DNA from: Chrysopilus asiliformis
Taxonomy: Eukaryota; Arthropoda; Insecta; Diptera; Rhagionidae
Direction of reading: 5' to 3'
Length of the DNA stretch: 64,000 nt
Assembly: GCA_964034945.1 (NCBI GenBank)
Contig: OZ035961.1
Coordinates: 63,094,744 to 63,158,743, forward strand
The translations under genes and the position numbers were made by a program. A model generated the notes under the pieces. That model saw nothing but the letters and a program-made list of their open reading frames with translations, did not search any database and was not told where the DNA came from. This document shows positions 9,891 through 21,094 of this stretch, piece after piece (positions within the stretch are counted from its first letter, which is position 1; every line of letters begins with the position of its first letter).

Positions 9891-12070
9891 ATCAAATACC
9901 ATTGAAAACGCATCTCGATTATTTCAATTCCGGTAATAACATTTATGATATAGGAATATATTCGTGATCTTAATGTTTTTCCTAGAAAAACATTAAGGAT
10001 CACAAGTGTTTTACATAAACAAATTCTCTTACATGTAAAACGTAAACAAGGGTTGTTTGGGATGCAATAACAGACATCCCTTTTCATTTTTTATGGATAA
10101 TAAAATTGCTTAAACCGTTCAAGCAATAAAAAAGATCTTTTCGTATGCATGCATACAAAACAGCCTAAAAACACAAATAGGCTGGGCAAATAGCCAAACA
10201 CAAGCATCCTTACAAACAATCTATAAGGAGGCTGGGAAAAAACATTTACGATCATCCAAAGATCGTATTTTTTCTAACCAATCGAATGAGTAAGTAGGTT
10301 GGGCAAAACATCCTGACGAATAATCCACAAAGAGAATGGGCAAACACTTATACACATGATCATATCCTTCCCTACTAATAGAATCAATTTTCCTATTTTC
10401 AAATAAGGAAACATTGAAAGTAGGATGGGCAAATATCCCCTACTAGTTTCCAACTGAGATGGAATTCAATAGGAAACCAAGGATTGGAAAGGAAAAGAAA
10501 GAAGATCGAAAGGATTTATTAATCCTATAAAACGGCCTGTTTGATAAGATTGGAGGCAGTTGATTTCTGGTCAGTGACCAGCAGTAGAATTTTGGTAAGC
10601 GACCTAGAGTCGCGACCTGAAATAAAAAACGCGACCAAGAATAGAATTGCTGGTCTGCGACCTAGAGTTGCGACTTTTGAAATTGAATCGTGAAAGTCTT
10701 TAAAATATTAAAAAGAAAAATCAAAGAGAAAATCGCTTTTATTAAATTTAAAAAATTATTCAAATAAGTTCAGAATCGAATAAATTTACGCGACACGAAT
10801 TGCAAAATTGCAATAATGTAAAAAACAAATAAACTTTAAAAAATTAATAATAGAAAAAACTCGGCCCTGAGTTCCACCCTAGTTGCCGCCAAGAAAGTTG
10901 CGCTCTGCTGCGACTCAAAATATAAACATTTTCAGCGTAAAACAAATAAATTGTTAAATTAAGTGATTTTTATAAAACTAAATTCATTTTTGAATAAATA
11001 CAAACATAAACTTTCAAAGAATTTTATTTTATGTCTTTTTTTTAAAAAAAACCACGACATGGGCGACAACTTAAAATTGATAAGAGTAAAATTGATACCC
11101 CCCATTTCCGGCGATCTAAGCCTTAGGACCCCAAGCGTGCCAAACCTCTCTTATCAGTGAAAACAAAACAGAATGAAATATTTTGGTCACAAAGTACGTA
11201 ATTTTCTTATGTTGAATTGCAACAAATAACTACCATAACTGCATAACACCCTTAGTGGTAAAATTTCGAAAAACCCCGCCTTAGTGAGCGCTTACGTGAT
11301 GGTTTGGACATACTGTGAAAGTTTCAAGTTTCTATCTTCAGGGGTTTGGGCTGGGCGTTGATGAGTCAGTCAGATTGAAGTCATCATGGGCAATCACGGG
11401 AATTGTGATTTTTTAACATTAAGAAATAATTGAAGAGATGGGGTTTTTACGTTTTAAATAATTTTACTTTAAATGCGATCAAAATTTGGTGATAAGGGCG
11501 ATTTTTCCACATTTTCAAATGATGCAAATGACCATTCTATTATTATTATTAACTGAACCCTTTCTTTAATCTTCACATATGCATTTGATAATTAAAAATT
11601 TGGAAATGTACTCACGTTTTCTTTTGATTTCAATGATTTCCTTTCTTTTCACTCATACAACAAATGCGTATATGCCTTTGCTAAAACCTTTATTAAATCT
11701 ATGTATATGTAAATTTTCCAAAATAAAGGGTTGCTAGTCTACACAACCCACGTGTGAAATTAAGCCGTTTACCATTTACCGTGAAACGATATATTTTACC
11801 ATTACCGTGATATCCCATATTTAACAATGTTTTAGATATCCCATATTTAGCTATGTTTTAGATATTCCATATTTAGCAATTTTTAGTATATGAAAGTCAT
11901 TCCCTGTTCACGTTCGATGTTTAACTCATTAGGGCCCAGACCTTTTCAGCAATAAAATTACTTAATGAGTAAGATAAACTTTCGATATCTCATAACCGTA
12001 CCCAAAGCTGTCACGAACAAGATAAATAAATGACAGCTTCAAGAATGACGATTTTGGCGTTACATAAATA
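9891..12070. other. Non-coding stretch with promoter-like and repeat signals
   Basis: No credible gene. Visible: a palindrome at 9964-10003 (arms GTGATCTTAATGTTTTT and AAAAACATTAAGGATCAC); five spaced copies of RGG-N-TGGGCAAA (10168-10430); a TATAAAA at 10527 followed about 45 bp later by GGTCAGTGACC; two copies of GCGACCTAGAGTYGCGAC (~10608, ~10660). This could be the LTR or leader of an unrecognised retroelement. 11240-11400 resembles other repeats of the window type, with a GAGTCAGTCAGA run. The rest (11400-12070) shows nothing I can assign. Confidence 0.4.
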
Positions 12071-12150
12071 CAGTACAATCGCGATTATATGATCTAATTA
12101 ATGTTGGGGTGGGTCATATAATCAAGGTTTTCATATAACCGAGGGTCAAA
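12071..12150 (+). mobile_element. Tigger/pogo-like terminal fragment
   Basis: TA at 12069-12070, then CAGTACAATCGCGATTATAT. The reverse complement of the same terminus ends the fragment at 53225-53348, so both belong to one Tc1/pogo-type family. No transposase and no matching right end nearby. Confidence 0.5.
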
Positions 12151-12295
12151 TTTCAATACAAACAAAGGTTAGTGTTAGGTATAAACGTAAGGTTTCCTTA
12201 CGTTTAATACAAACAAAGGTTAGTGTTTGGTATTTTTTAATCTTCTAACAAAAATTTATATTTTGTTAAAGTATTTTAATAAATTTTGTTGTCTA

Positions 12296-12556
12296 AGCTT
12301 GGCCCCAGATTGACCAAATAGTGGCGCTTTTAATGCGAAACTAGCCTCTACGAGGCCTGCTCTAAAGTTATCATGTCACAAACCGTTGTTTGGAGAAAAA
12401 GTAGTAAGTGCTAGAAGACCGCAAAAGATTTTGCCAGCACTTAGTATTTTTCTCCCAAAAAATAGTTTGTAACGTGATAACTCTAGGGTAGGTTATCACT
12501 CGTAGACGCTAGTTTCGTACTAAAAGCCCACTGTTTGGCCAAGCTCAGGCCAAGCT
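12296..12556. repeat. Hairpin MITE, ~260 bp
   Basis: Left arm (from AGCTTGGCC, 12296) and right arm (to GGCCAAGCT, ~12556) pair over about 105 bp each, imperfectly. A single-arm relative lies at 15255-15375 in the opposite orientation. No coding capacity. Confidence 0.75.
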
Positions 12557-12767
12557 AGTTTTATTTTAAAATTGGTCAATATTTAAGTTTTTCGTTTGAT
12601 TGAATTTACTGAAATATCTTATGTGAACAATTTTTTCAAATATTTCGAGAACCGTTACAGATATTTTTACCCGCGAAGAAAAAATTTCCCTTCCGGGCGT
12701 CCACTATATTGTATACCCATATAACGAACGTCCAGTATAGCGAACAGCAGTTTCGAATTATTATTAC

Positions 12768-12800
12768 GTATTATTATTATATTATTATATTATTATATTA

Positions 12801-12841
<41 letters not shown>

Positions 12842-12842
12842 G
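12768..12842. repeat. (ATT)n microsatellite
   Basis: Run of TTA/ATT triplets, interrupted in the first third and perfect in the last part. Confidence 0.95.
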
Positions 12843-13006
12843 CATCTCTATAGTGAAAGACGAAAAAATTTGTTATTCTATATAACGAAAAACTATTTGT
12901 TTCGTAAATAATGTGTGTTATACGTGAAACCGTCGCGAAAAATTAACCTTTTAAGGTAATGTAATCAGTTTAACTGGGATTTGTAACGCTTATACATACA
13001 TTAAAG

Positions 13007-13761
13007 CAGGCCTCGGCACCATGTATGTAGTGATTTACTACTACTCGAAAAAATTTTATGTTTCTTCATATACTATAACACAAAATGAGAAAACGCATCA
13101 TTTTCATTTTTTACGCTCTTTCGCTTTTGATGGAGACGTTTAGGAACAGTGAACTACACAATTTATCATTATGCAATTTCAGAATCATTTGTTCCGCCTA
13201 AAGGAAATTTCTCTAAAAAAAACTTTCTTTAAGTTGTCAACCTGTCTTACTCTTTCTACTTCATTGAATTGGGCAAAATCGAACTTATGACAGCTGTTGC
13301 GTTTTAGATTGAATTTTTTATTCGACATGTAACTGCAAAAGACATTGACGGTTATCATTATTTGTGGTTATTAAATATTTGTTTTCCCAATCCCACGACA
13401 TAGTAATTGAATTTGAATATGAGCGCTTCATAATGGAAAAGGAAAACTAAAAAATCAAATTTCTGAAAAAATTCCGTACATCAGTGTTCTTTGGGAAGCA
13501 ATTATAATTTTGGAGAGCAAATGTATACACCCGTACGCATCAACAGCAGAAATCATACTGAATGACTGTCGTAGGCTCGCTCCATCGATTGTTAGTCAAT
13601 CGTTTGATTTCGGCTGCCGAAGGGGCCGTCGTCTACCAACACGTATCATTGCGTTGGAGAGTCGAGTAAAAATGTTCATACATTGATTGTAATCTCGTAA
13701 AATTTGAATAAAAATGTTATCGTATTGAGGAGCCAGACGAGCCAAGCAGTGCCGAGCTCTG
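13007..13761. mobile_element. Non-autonomous hAT (MITE), TSD CATTAAAG
   Basis: 755 bp with inverted ends CAGGCCTCGGCAC and (reverse complement of the right end) CAGAGCTCGGCAC, flanked by perfect 8-bp duplications CATTAAAG at 12999-13006 and 13762-13769. hAT termini and TSD length are diagnostic. No open frame of note inside. Confidence 0.9.
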
Positions 13762-13907
13762 CATTAAAGCATTATCCCACTTAAGAATAAATCGTATTAA
13801 AATTTCCCTCAATCTAAAATCTCATTATGATAATGTTCATAAAAACATATGTGGATATTTAATGCGCATTTCGTTATAACGAACCCGATTTAACGTACGG
13901 GCTGAAC

Positions 13908-15132
13908 TCTATTAGAATTTCTCGGCTTATACGGTCTGCAAAAACAAAAATAATACAACAAAATTATATTATTTTGAATAATATATTATTTTGGAGCTAT
14001 GTTGCCTTAACCTTATAATTCACATAAGGTTTGTGGCATCGGAGTATAAATACTCGAATTGAGTTTTACTCCACCAAAATCCTGTAAGCCTGCGTGGAAG
14101 CTGGTAAAGCAGGCTCTGATGACGGTGAGCCAGCTTCCATACTAGAAACAGGCTCCTGATGGGTTTTCAGGGCAAACATGCCCGACCTGTTGGGGGGAAA
14201 TTTTTGGATGTGAAAACATCCACAAAAATAATATAATTTTGTTGTATTATTTTTGTTTTTGCAGACCGTATAAGCCGAGAAATTCTAATAGAATTCAATG
14301 CTAAAAGGTCGAGTATAAACCATGAATCAGAAATGGTTCAATGGTTAAACACTAAATAGTTTATTCGCTCTGGCTTGATGGAGCTATGTTGCCTTAACCT
14401 TATAATTCACATAAGGTTTGTGGCATCGGAGTATAAATACTCGAATTGAGTTTTACTCCACCAAAATCCTGTAAGCCTGCGTGGAAGCTGGTAAAGCAGG
14501 CTCTGATGACGGTGAGCCAGCTTCCATACTAGAAACAGGCTCCTGATGGGTTTTCAGGGCAAACATGCCCGACCTGTTGGGGGGAAATTTTTGGATGTGA
14601 AAACATCCACAAAAATAATATAATTTTGTTGTATTATTTTTGTTTTTGCAGACCGTATAAGCCGAGAAATTCTAATAGAATTCAATGCTAAAAGGTCGAG
14701 TATAAACCATGAATCAGAAATGGTTCAATGGTTAAACACTAAATAGTTTATTCGCTCTGGCTTGATGGAGCTATGTTGCCTTAACCTTATAATTCACATA
14801 AGGTTTGTGGCATCGGAGTATAAATACTCGAATTGAGTTTTACTCCACCAAAATCCTGTAAGCCTGCGTGGAAGCTGGTAAAGCAGGCTCTGATGACGGT
14901 GAGCCAGCTTCCATACTAGAAACAGGCTCCTGATGGGTTTTCAGGGCAAACATGCCCGACCTGTTGGGGGGAAATTTTTGGATGTGAAAACATCCACAAA
15001 AATAATATAATTTTGTTGTATTATTTTTGTTTTTGCAGACCGTATAAGCCGAGAAATTCTAATAGAATTCAATGCTAAAAGGTCGAGTATAAACCATGAA
15101 TCAGAAATGGTTCAATGGTTAAACACTAAATA
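13908..15132 (+). repeat. Three tandem 387-bp units in a foldback-like element
   Basis: Units start GGAGCTATGTTGCC at 13993, 14380 and 14767, exactly 387 bp apart and identical by eye. The leader 13908-13992 is the reverse complement of the block inside each unit that ends GCCGAGAAATTCTAATAG. The whole is flanked by a direct repeat, GTACGGGCTGAAC (13895-13907 and 15133-15145). Each unit carries a stem, TGGAAGCTGG ... CCAGCTTCCA, enclosing GGCTC ... GAGCC. A diverged inverted copy lies at 57455-58008. The host DNA (13776-13907, 15133-15180) looks like a pogo-type MITE end (CGTTATAACGAACCC ... CCACTGTA). Confidence 0.85.
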
Positions 15133-15254
15133 GTACGGGCTGAACATTATGTAGGTCGATATATTGGGCCTCCACTGTATTTTGCAGTCACTGAGTTTCA
15201 GTTCATACAAAATTATTGGGCAAAGTGACTGTATTACCGAAGATAGAGGTAAAT

Positions 15255-15375
15255 CTTTTTTTCTCCAAACAACGGTTTGTGACATGATAACTTTAGAGCA
15301 GGCCTCGTAGAGGCTAGTTTCGCATTAAAAGCGCCACTATTTGGTCAATCTGGGGCCAAGCTAAGGCCAAGCTAG
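15255..15375 (-). repeat. Single arm of the 12296-12556 hairpin MITE
   Basis: Reverse complement of the left arm of that element, including the GAGGCCTGCTCTAAAG-type core (seen here as CTTTAGAGCAGGCCTC) and GGTTTGTGACATGATAAC. Confidence 0.75.
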
Positions 15376-15773
15376 TTTCACCTTAAAATTTCACCATATT
15401 TAAGTTTTTCGTATTTTAGTTATAATTTTTTACACAATCTGTTCTATTTTAACATAGGTTGTCTTTAAACTTTGATCGACGTACATATTGTGTGACACAA
15501 GGAGGTAATAGTAAGCCTGGTAGAGACTAGTTAGGCCCTATATTCACCATTAACATGAGTTTTTTTTAAATAATGTATCAATCGGGTTATTTACTTTAAT
15601 AAAAAACAGTATGACTTCAAAAAAATGTATACAATTTTACTGTGCCATACCTTTTTTAATTGTATAAATTATTGTATTTTGAATTCTATAACTCCAACAT
15701 CTACACATTTTTATACACATTCACACATGTTTATACACATTCACACATATTTAGATATTCGCGATTGGCATGG

Positions 15774-16025
15774 TTAGTAAATCTCCCTGGGAAAAGCATT
15801 TCTATATTTTATTTCAATTTTCAAGACCTTTTTAGACATAAGAAAAGTTGAAATTAAAAACAACAAAATTCTAGCTATTGACACAAATAAATTACCTGAG
15901 AGGACAACGTATATTTGCCCGTGGGAGAAAACGGGCTCGTACATCACAATCCCCACTTTGTCAAATGTCTGGCCTTGAGATTTGTTGATGGTCATGGAAA
16001 ACGCAGGTCGAATGGGAAAATACAA
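15774..16025 (-). pseudogene. Helitron RepHel helicase C-terminal remnant
   Basis: Open frame on the minus strand. Residues ~3-40 read [20 protein letters not shown] then [13 protein letters not shown], the end of a PIF1-like helicase (motifs V and VI) as found in Helitron rolling-circle transposases. The canonical S-R after VALS is replaced and the following residues are unrelated. Only this ~40-residue part is convincing. No Rep domain and no Helitron 3' hairpin were identified. Confidence 0.8.
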
Positions 16026-16240
16026 TATAATAATAGCTTTGTCAAAATTTTCCGCTTATAATTAATCATTAAAGTTAAATTTCCAACAACGGCAGAGTAT
16101 TGAAAAACTAAGTTATTTACATAAGTTTTAATGAAAAACTTCAATTCATTAAAACTTATGTAAGTTTATTTGAGTAAAATTATGAAATCAAATTTATTAT
16201 TTTTCACATCGAATGGACCATTCCTTAGATTTTTTAGATA

Positions 16241-17248
16241 CAGTTAAACCTGTATAAGCCGGGCCCTGTATAAGCCGGAAACCTACCTAAGCCGAATAGT
16301 TTTCAAGTCCCGTGATTTTGAAGTGGTTTTCCATGAATCTGGATAAGCCGGAACCTGCTTAACGCGAACCCGGACATAATTTTTTTTGTATAAGCCGGAA
16401 ACTTTTTTCTATATAAAAATGTTTTTAGAGTTAGTATACCATTTCTAAAGCATAGAACAAATCGCCCGATCAAAAAATTAGTTACAGTAGTGTGTTTAGC
16501 ATGACATAAAAATTTGATTTGCCCTAGTCAGTGGGTAAATCGGAATATTTGCTCTCCCCTCCCCCATACAAATAAAAAAGATTTTAGGATTTTTTGAAAA
16601 ATACTTTGAACCAAAAAGGTTCTAAAGACCAAAATAAATCTATAGTTTGAATGCTAATTGGAGTTCTATCAACATTTTAACAGAAAAATCAATGTAAAAT
16701 GATTTTGTTCGTTTCCAAGCTCCGGAAGGGTTATTCAAACCCACAGCAATAGTTTATGCTAAAAACCATATCCGCAAGTTTTGAAAATGCATAAAATCTT
16801 GCACAAAGTTATTAACTTATGTTATAAAAAGACGCTTCAAGTAGATCTTGTTTCAGCAAGGAGAAGGGAGACATAGTTTAGAGGAAAAATTTCTTTCATA
16901 AAAACGTCAGACAACAGTTTTATTGGGAGTATTTTTCATCTCTCGTCTCTAATTGAAATCAATTCGAAATCTTCCTACTTTTTATTGTCACATGTATGTC
17001 GAAGAAACATATTTTTTTATAAACCGGATCATTGTTCAAGAACTGGGACATTTTTAGGCTCAAAAGTAATGCACAAATTCAAAAGTTTACACTACGAGGT
17101 TTCATCGCATAGTTTTGTATATAGTTACATTATCGTAAAACAAAATAAAAACCCGTGTTTTTTAGTCCAACCTGTATAAGCCGGAAATCTGTCTCAGCCG
17201 GACAAATTTCTTGGTTCTGTGCGAGTCTGGCTAAAACAGGTTTTCCTG
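16241..17248. mobile_element. Tigger/pogo-like non-autonomous element, TSD TA
   Basis: Left end TA then CAGTTAAACCTGTATAAGCC; right end, reversed, CAGGAAAACCTGTTTTAGCC, then TA (17249-17250). Both ends carry extra copies of TATAAGCCGGAAA in inverted arrangement. 1,008 bp, no transposase. Confidence 0.75.
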
Positions 17249-18226
17249 TATTGGATCATTTCAGATCATTTTCAGCGTTCATTTGATGTTTAACAAAAAA
17301 AAAATTAATATATGAATATATTCAAAACTCGATAAAGCTTCACAAAAATCAAATTTACCACAAAGAAAAACCTCTAAAAATCATTTAAACAAACAAATTT
17401 TGTCATCTGCATAGATTAGATATATATAGATGGGAAGGCTCTAACGACAAATATCAGCTGAGAAGAGTACGGCTGCCAAAATTGTGTCTATCTCATTAAC
17501 TGCGTGAACACAGGAGTTAGCTTTGTGTACGTTCAGATGGTGTTGCCGCATCTCAATTTTAGGCCTCTTTAAATACTTTTTTTGAAATTATTAATTATTG
17601 TTTGATTTTTTTTTTGTGAATAATTAAATGTGGTTTCCCTCACCACCGTCCGCAAGATTCGTTTTTAACTTAAAACTACTCTATTTCTGAATTTGTTTTA
17701 AACTTAAAAAAATCTTTTCACGTAATTGACATAATAGCTTAAAGCCACCATTATTTTTTACATCTGTTTTTACATCAGTCAGAATAAATAATCAAACATG
17801 TACACATAGCTACAATTAGCTGTACGCACATACGGAAATCCCTATATGGCGTAATTTAAAAACTTTGGACACGAAAAAATCCAGTTCGAGTAATGAATAA
17901 TCAGAACGAAAATTTACAAAATGGTTTAAAGGTTACAAAATTTCACTCATTTTGGTCAAACAGTTTTAAAGTTATCGTTCTTACAGACATACGTATAGCA
18001 ACTATAATTTTTTGTTACTATCGTTGGTATCATAGCACATATTTTTTAAAAATCTTAGATCAATAATCGTTGGCAAAGAGATTACAGGAAAAGCTTTTTT
18101 CTTAACGCTTTGTACAACAACACCTTTTCTAATTCAGTTTTTTAATATTATAACATATATTTCATGCACTTATATTGACTAAATTCATTTCGTAAGTATC
18201 CTAGACATCAATTGTTATGAAAAAAT
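17249..18226. other. Unassigned non-coding DNA with one arm of a 27-bp inverted repeat
   Basis: The only structure noted is CATAGATTAGATATATATAG... at 17410-17436, whose exact reverse complement lies at 20352-20378. Otherwise AT-rich with no gene seen. Confidence 0.5.
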
Positions 18227-19098
18227 ATCAGTTGTGGTCAACACAAAACTTTCTTCTACAAAATCTACGACCCTGTGCCATTTACGCTAGAGTCCTGTCG
18301 CGTTGTCAACCTAAGACGACCTCCCAATAAATTCTTGGTTTATTCAAAAATATCAAAAACGTACAAAATTTCAGATAACTTGAGAACGGTAAAAGATATC
18401 AATTTACGGTAAATGGCAAAAATGTAGAAAATGTTAACATCTTTAATTATTCTTTGAAGTGATTTGTCGAAAAACCGTTAGTTTGCAAATTATTCGCAAA
18501 AATATGATTTTTTACATATTAATGAAAATATCTCAATAACGGTAAAAGATAACGGATATCATTAATTCACTTCATACATTCAGTCAGCAAAAACCCGTTA
18601 GTTTTCGAGATAATCGCAAAAAACTGTTTTTTTGGAAATAACGGTTTATCTCGATAACAGGGGGAGATATCGAGTTATAGCTAAAGACAAAAGTGTGGGA
18701 AATTTTATTTTCTCCAAGTTTTATCATACTTAAGGCCACTAAAAAACGCGTAGTTTGGGAGTAAATCGAGAAAAACGAAATTGCGATTTTTGAAAAACCG
18801 CCATTTTGGATACTTCCGGTTAACGGATTTCCACCAAAAGTTGATAGGATCGTCCCATTTCAGGACCCAACATGCCTATAAAATTTCATGGCGCTAGCTT
18901 TATTAGTTTTTGAGAAATCTTGTACACAGACTGACAGACTGACAGACAGACTGACAGACAGACTGACAGACAGAAAGACATTTTTTAAATATGACTCCAA
19001 TCGACTCAGGAGTGATCGGGAAATGTTTTTTAGGCAAAATTAAGAGGTCGAAATTTTTCATGAAAACAATACTTTATTATACTCCGTAGAAGAAAGTA
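18227..19098 (+). repeat. Family A repeat, copy 2
   Basis: Complete copy, 872 bp, from ATCAGTTGTGG to GTAGAAGAAAGTA. It has a short irregular array CTGACAGACAGA at 18930-18973. Confidence 0.9.
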
Positions 19099-19233
19099 AA
19101 AAGTAATATGCGCTTTTTTTATAATTACTGCATTTTATAAATAAATAAAAAGCAAAAAAGTAGCTATTTTGCAGATTAAATGTAACTGTGGCAAATCTAT
19201 TACAGTTAAAAAATCGGTAATCAGCTTTACAAA

Positions 19234-19434
19234 GGTTTTTGGGGTCGCTGATTACGAATCTGAAGTCAAAAATTCAAAATGGCGGATCCAATATGGCGGT
19301 CAAAAAAGATAAAATTACGTACTAGTTTTCAGCGTAATCTAATGAATTTTATCTTTTTTGACCGCCATATTGGATCCGACATTTTGAATTTTGAAGTTTT
19401 GACTTCAGATTCGTAATCAGCGACCCCAAAAACC
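19234..19434. repeat. Palindrome related to the 122-bp satellite
   Basis: Inverted arms, GGTTTTTGGGGTCGCTGATT... and ...AATCAGCGACCCCAAAAACC, close over a spacer near 19325-19340. The arm sequence GGGGTCGCTGAT-ACGAAT is also the core of the satellite at 21095-26815, so this may be a minimal member of that family. Confidence 0.8.
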
Positions 19435-20574
19435 CTCGGATACCAAAAACCGTGAAAATTAATTCCATAGAAAAATGTATGTATGAAAGGGTTAAGACGA
19501 TTCAGAGCACAGAACATCGATTTTCCGAAGTGAATCTCGCAAAATCAGTTCAATTTATTGAATTTAACCAGATTTTTTCTCTAAAATAAATTATGGTTTT
19601 TGTTAAAGGTGGACAACCACATTATTAAAAACATAAAAGTTAAAGCGATCAAATACTATACATTTAACAAATTGAATCCCAAATATGACAAATTTGTTAA
19701 CATCAAATATTTGAAAATTTTCTCGTCTTTAATTTATGCGATCTGGTAATACGAAGTCCAATCTGTCAGTTTCAAATAAACAAATAAATCGAGTGCGAGT
19801 GACAAATCACAAAATGCAATATTTTTTGTGAAATAGATATTTTAAGCAGTGTTAAATATTATTGTTCGGACATTTTGGGAAAGTTTTAATTAATTAAAGT
19901 GGAGAAATCTTGTTCCATTTACTTCAGAAGCAAAATGTAAACATTGGCGCTGGCCGAAACTTCTTAGTGTATATGTTGTGCATTGTTATATTGGAAATAG
20001 GGTCGGCTAAAAATCAGTTTTTCTTATTTTTTGTGTTCCGTAAAAATATATGTAAATTCAATTGTAGGGAAATGGAGCCCTTCAATTTTGTTCATTTGAA
20101 CATTTATTTAACAGAATCATGACTAAACAAGATGTGTTAGACCACTTTTATAAGTGATTTTTTTCTGTTTTCTCCTAAATATTTTTTATTTTGTTGCTCC
20201 CTGCGCCATCGCAAGAAAACAACAAGTCAGATGTTTTTTTATGAACTGCATTTAAGTGTGAAGGAGAAAAAGAAAAATCATATTTATTCGAGTTTTTGTT
20301 CCCATAGTGGCTCTCTTTGCACTCATTACGCAAACGAGAAATTGGGTTTACTTCCCATCTATATATATCTAATCTATGTCATGGGACTGAAAAATCTGCA
20401 ATTAGGCCATAGCTTTCCCCGTGTTGCAGTTGGCCTGCCCTTAAAAAGTTCGTCCAAATCGGTTGAGTACTTCTCAAATTTTGAACACAAGCCTTAAAAC
20501 CTATAAGGTTATTATAATATATGAATAACATTTAAACAATAAAATCAAAAATTTTACAAAAAAAAAAATCTCAC
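19435..20574. other. Unassigned non-coding DNA
   Basis: Short open frames at 19910-20122 and 20231-20497 show no recognisable motif or coding bias. 20352-20378 is the second arm of the 27-bp inverted repeat. Nothing else supported. Confidence 0.5.
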
Positions 20575-20640
20575 ATAAGGAGTTGAACCAACAGAAACAT
20601 TTACTCGGAGCTAATCACTTCCACGCTACACTATTCAGGC
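20575..20640 (-). repeat. tRNA-like head (SINE or tRNA relic)
   Basis: On the minus strand a perfect pol III B box, GGTTCAACTCC (20579-20589), is preceded by an A-box-like TAGCGTGGAAGT (20617-20628), with spacing compatible with a tRNA-derived promoter. The flanking sequence does not fold into a full tRNA by eye. A poly-A stretch lies just beyond (20558-20568). Confidence 0.5.
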
Positions 20641-20811
20641 ACTCAAAAATTTGGTGACGAAAATACGTTTAAAAAACTTTGTTGATTTATCCGTCAAACC
20701 TAATTTTTTTTTGAATTTATAAATACGTCAAACACATTTTTGAATTCATAATTTTGATCAAAGTTTGCTTAATTTGTTGCACCTATAATACATTTAAACA
20801 ACTAATGCCAG

Positions 20812-20885
20812 AATTGTGAGTGGCTCAATCGCTATGTCTGTTGGGGTGCAAGCTATTGGTCCCTGGTTCGAATCCTATGTGTGGC
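20812..20885 (+). repeat. tRNA-like head (SINE or tRNA relic)
   Basis: A-box-like TGGCTCAATCG (20821-20831) and perfect B box GGTTCGAATCC (20865-20875), 34 nt apart. The T-stem around the B box is weak, so this is more likely a SINE head or tRNA pseudogene than an active tRNA gene. It faces away from the similar head at 20575-20640. Confidence 0.5.
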
Positions 20886-21094
20886 AATTTTTATTATTTT
20901 TAAAATAAGCTTGTAGGTGAGGGGAGAAGTGGGAGCGGGGTCGACTTATTTAAGAAAAACGATTTTGAAATAAGCGCCTTTAGTATAATAGGATGCTGCT
21001 TATATTATATACTAGCAGACCCTTCGTTGGCAGCTAAAAGTTTTTTGTATAAATTTTAGAATGCCAAAAAAACATAAACAACTTAAAAAGTTTT

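Noticed and set aside
14110..14165. C/D-box-like CTGATGA ... CTGA in the 387-bp unit as a snoRNA
   Set aside because: The spacing is too short and the terminal stem does not fit; the motif lies in the loop of the hairpin instead.
20231..20497. 88-residue open frame near the tRNA-like heads
   Set aside because: No motif, no splice or promoter support, AT-rich background.
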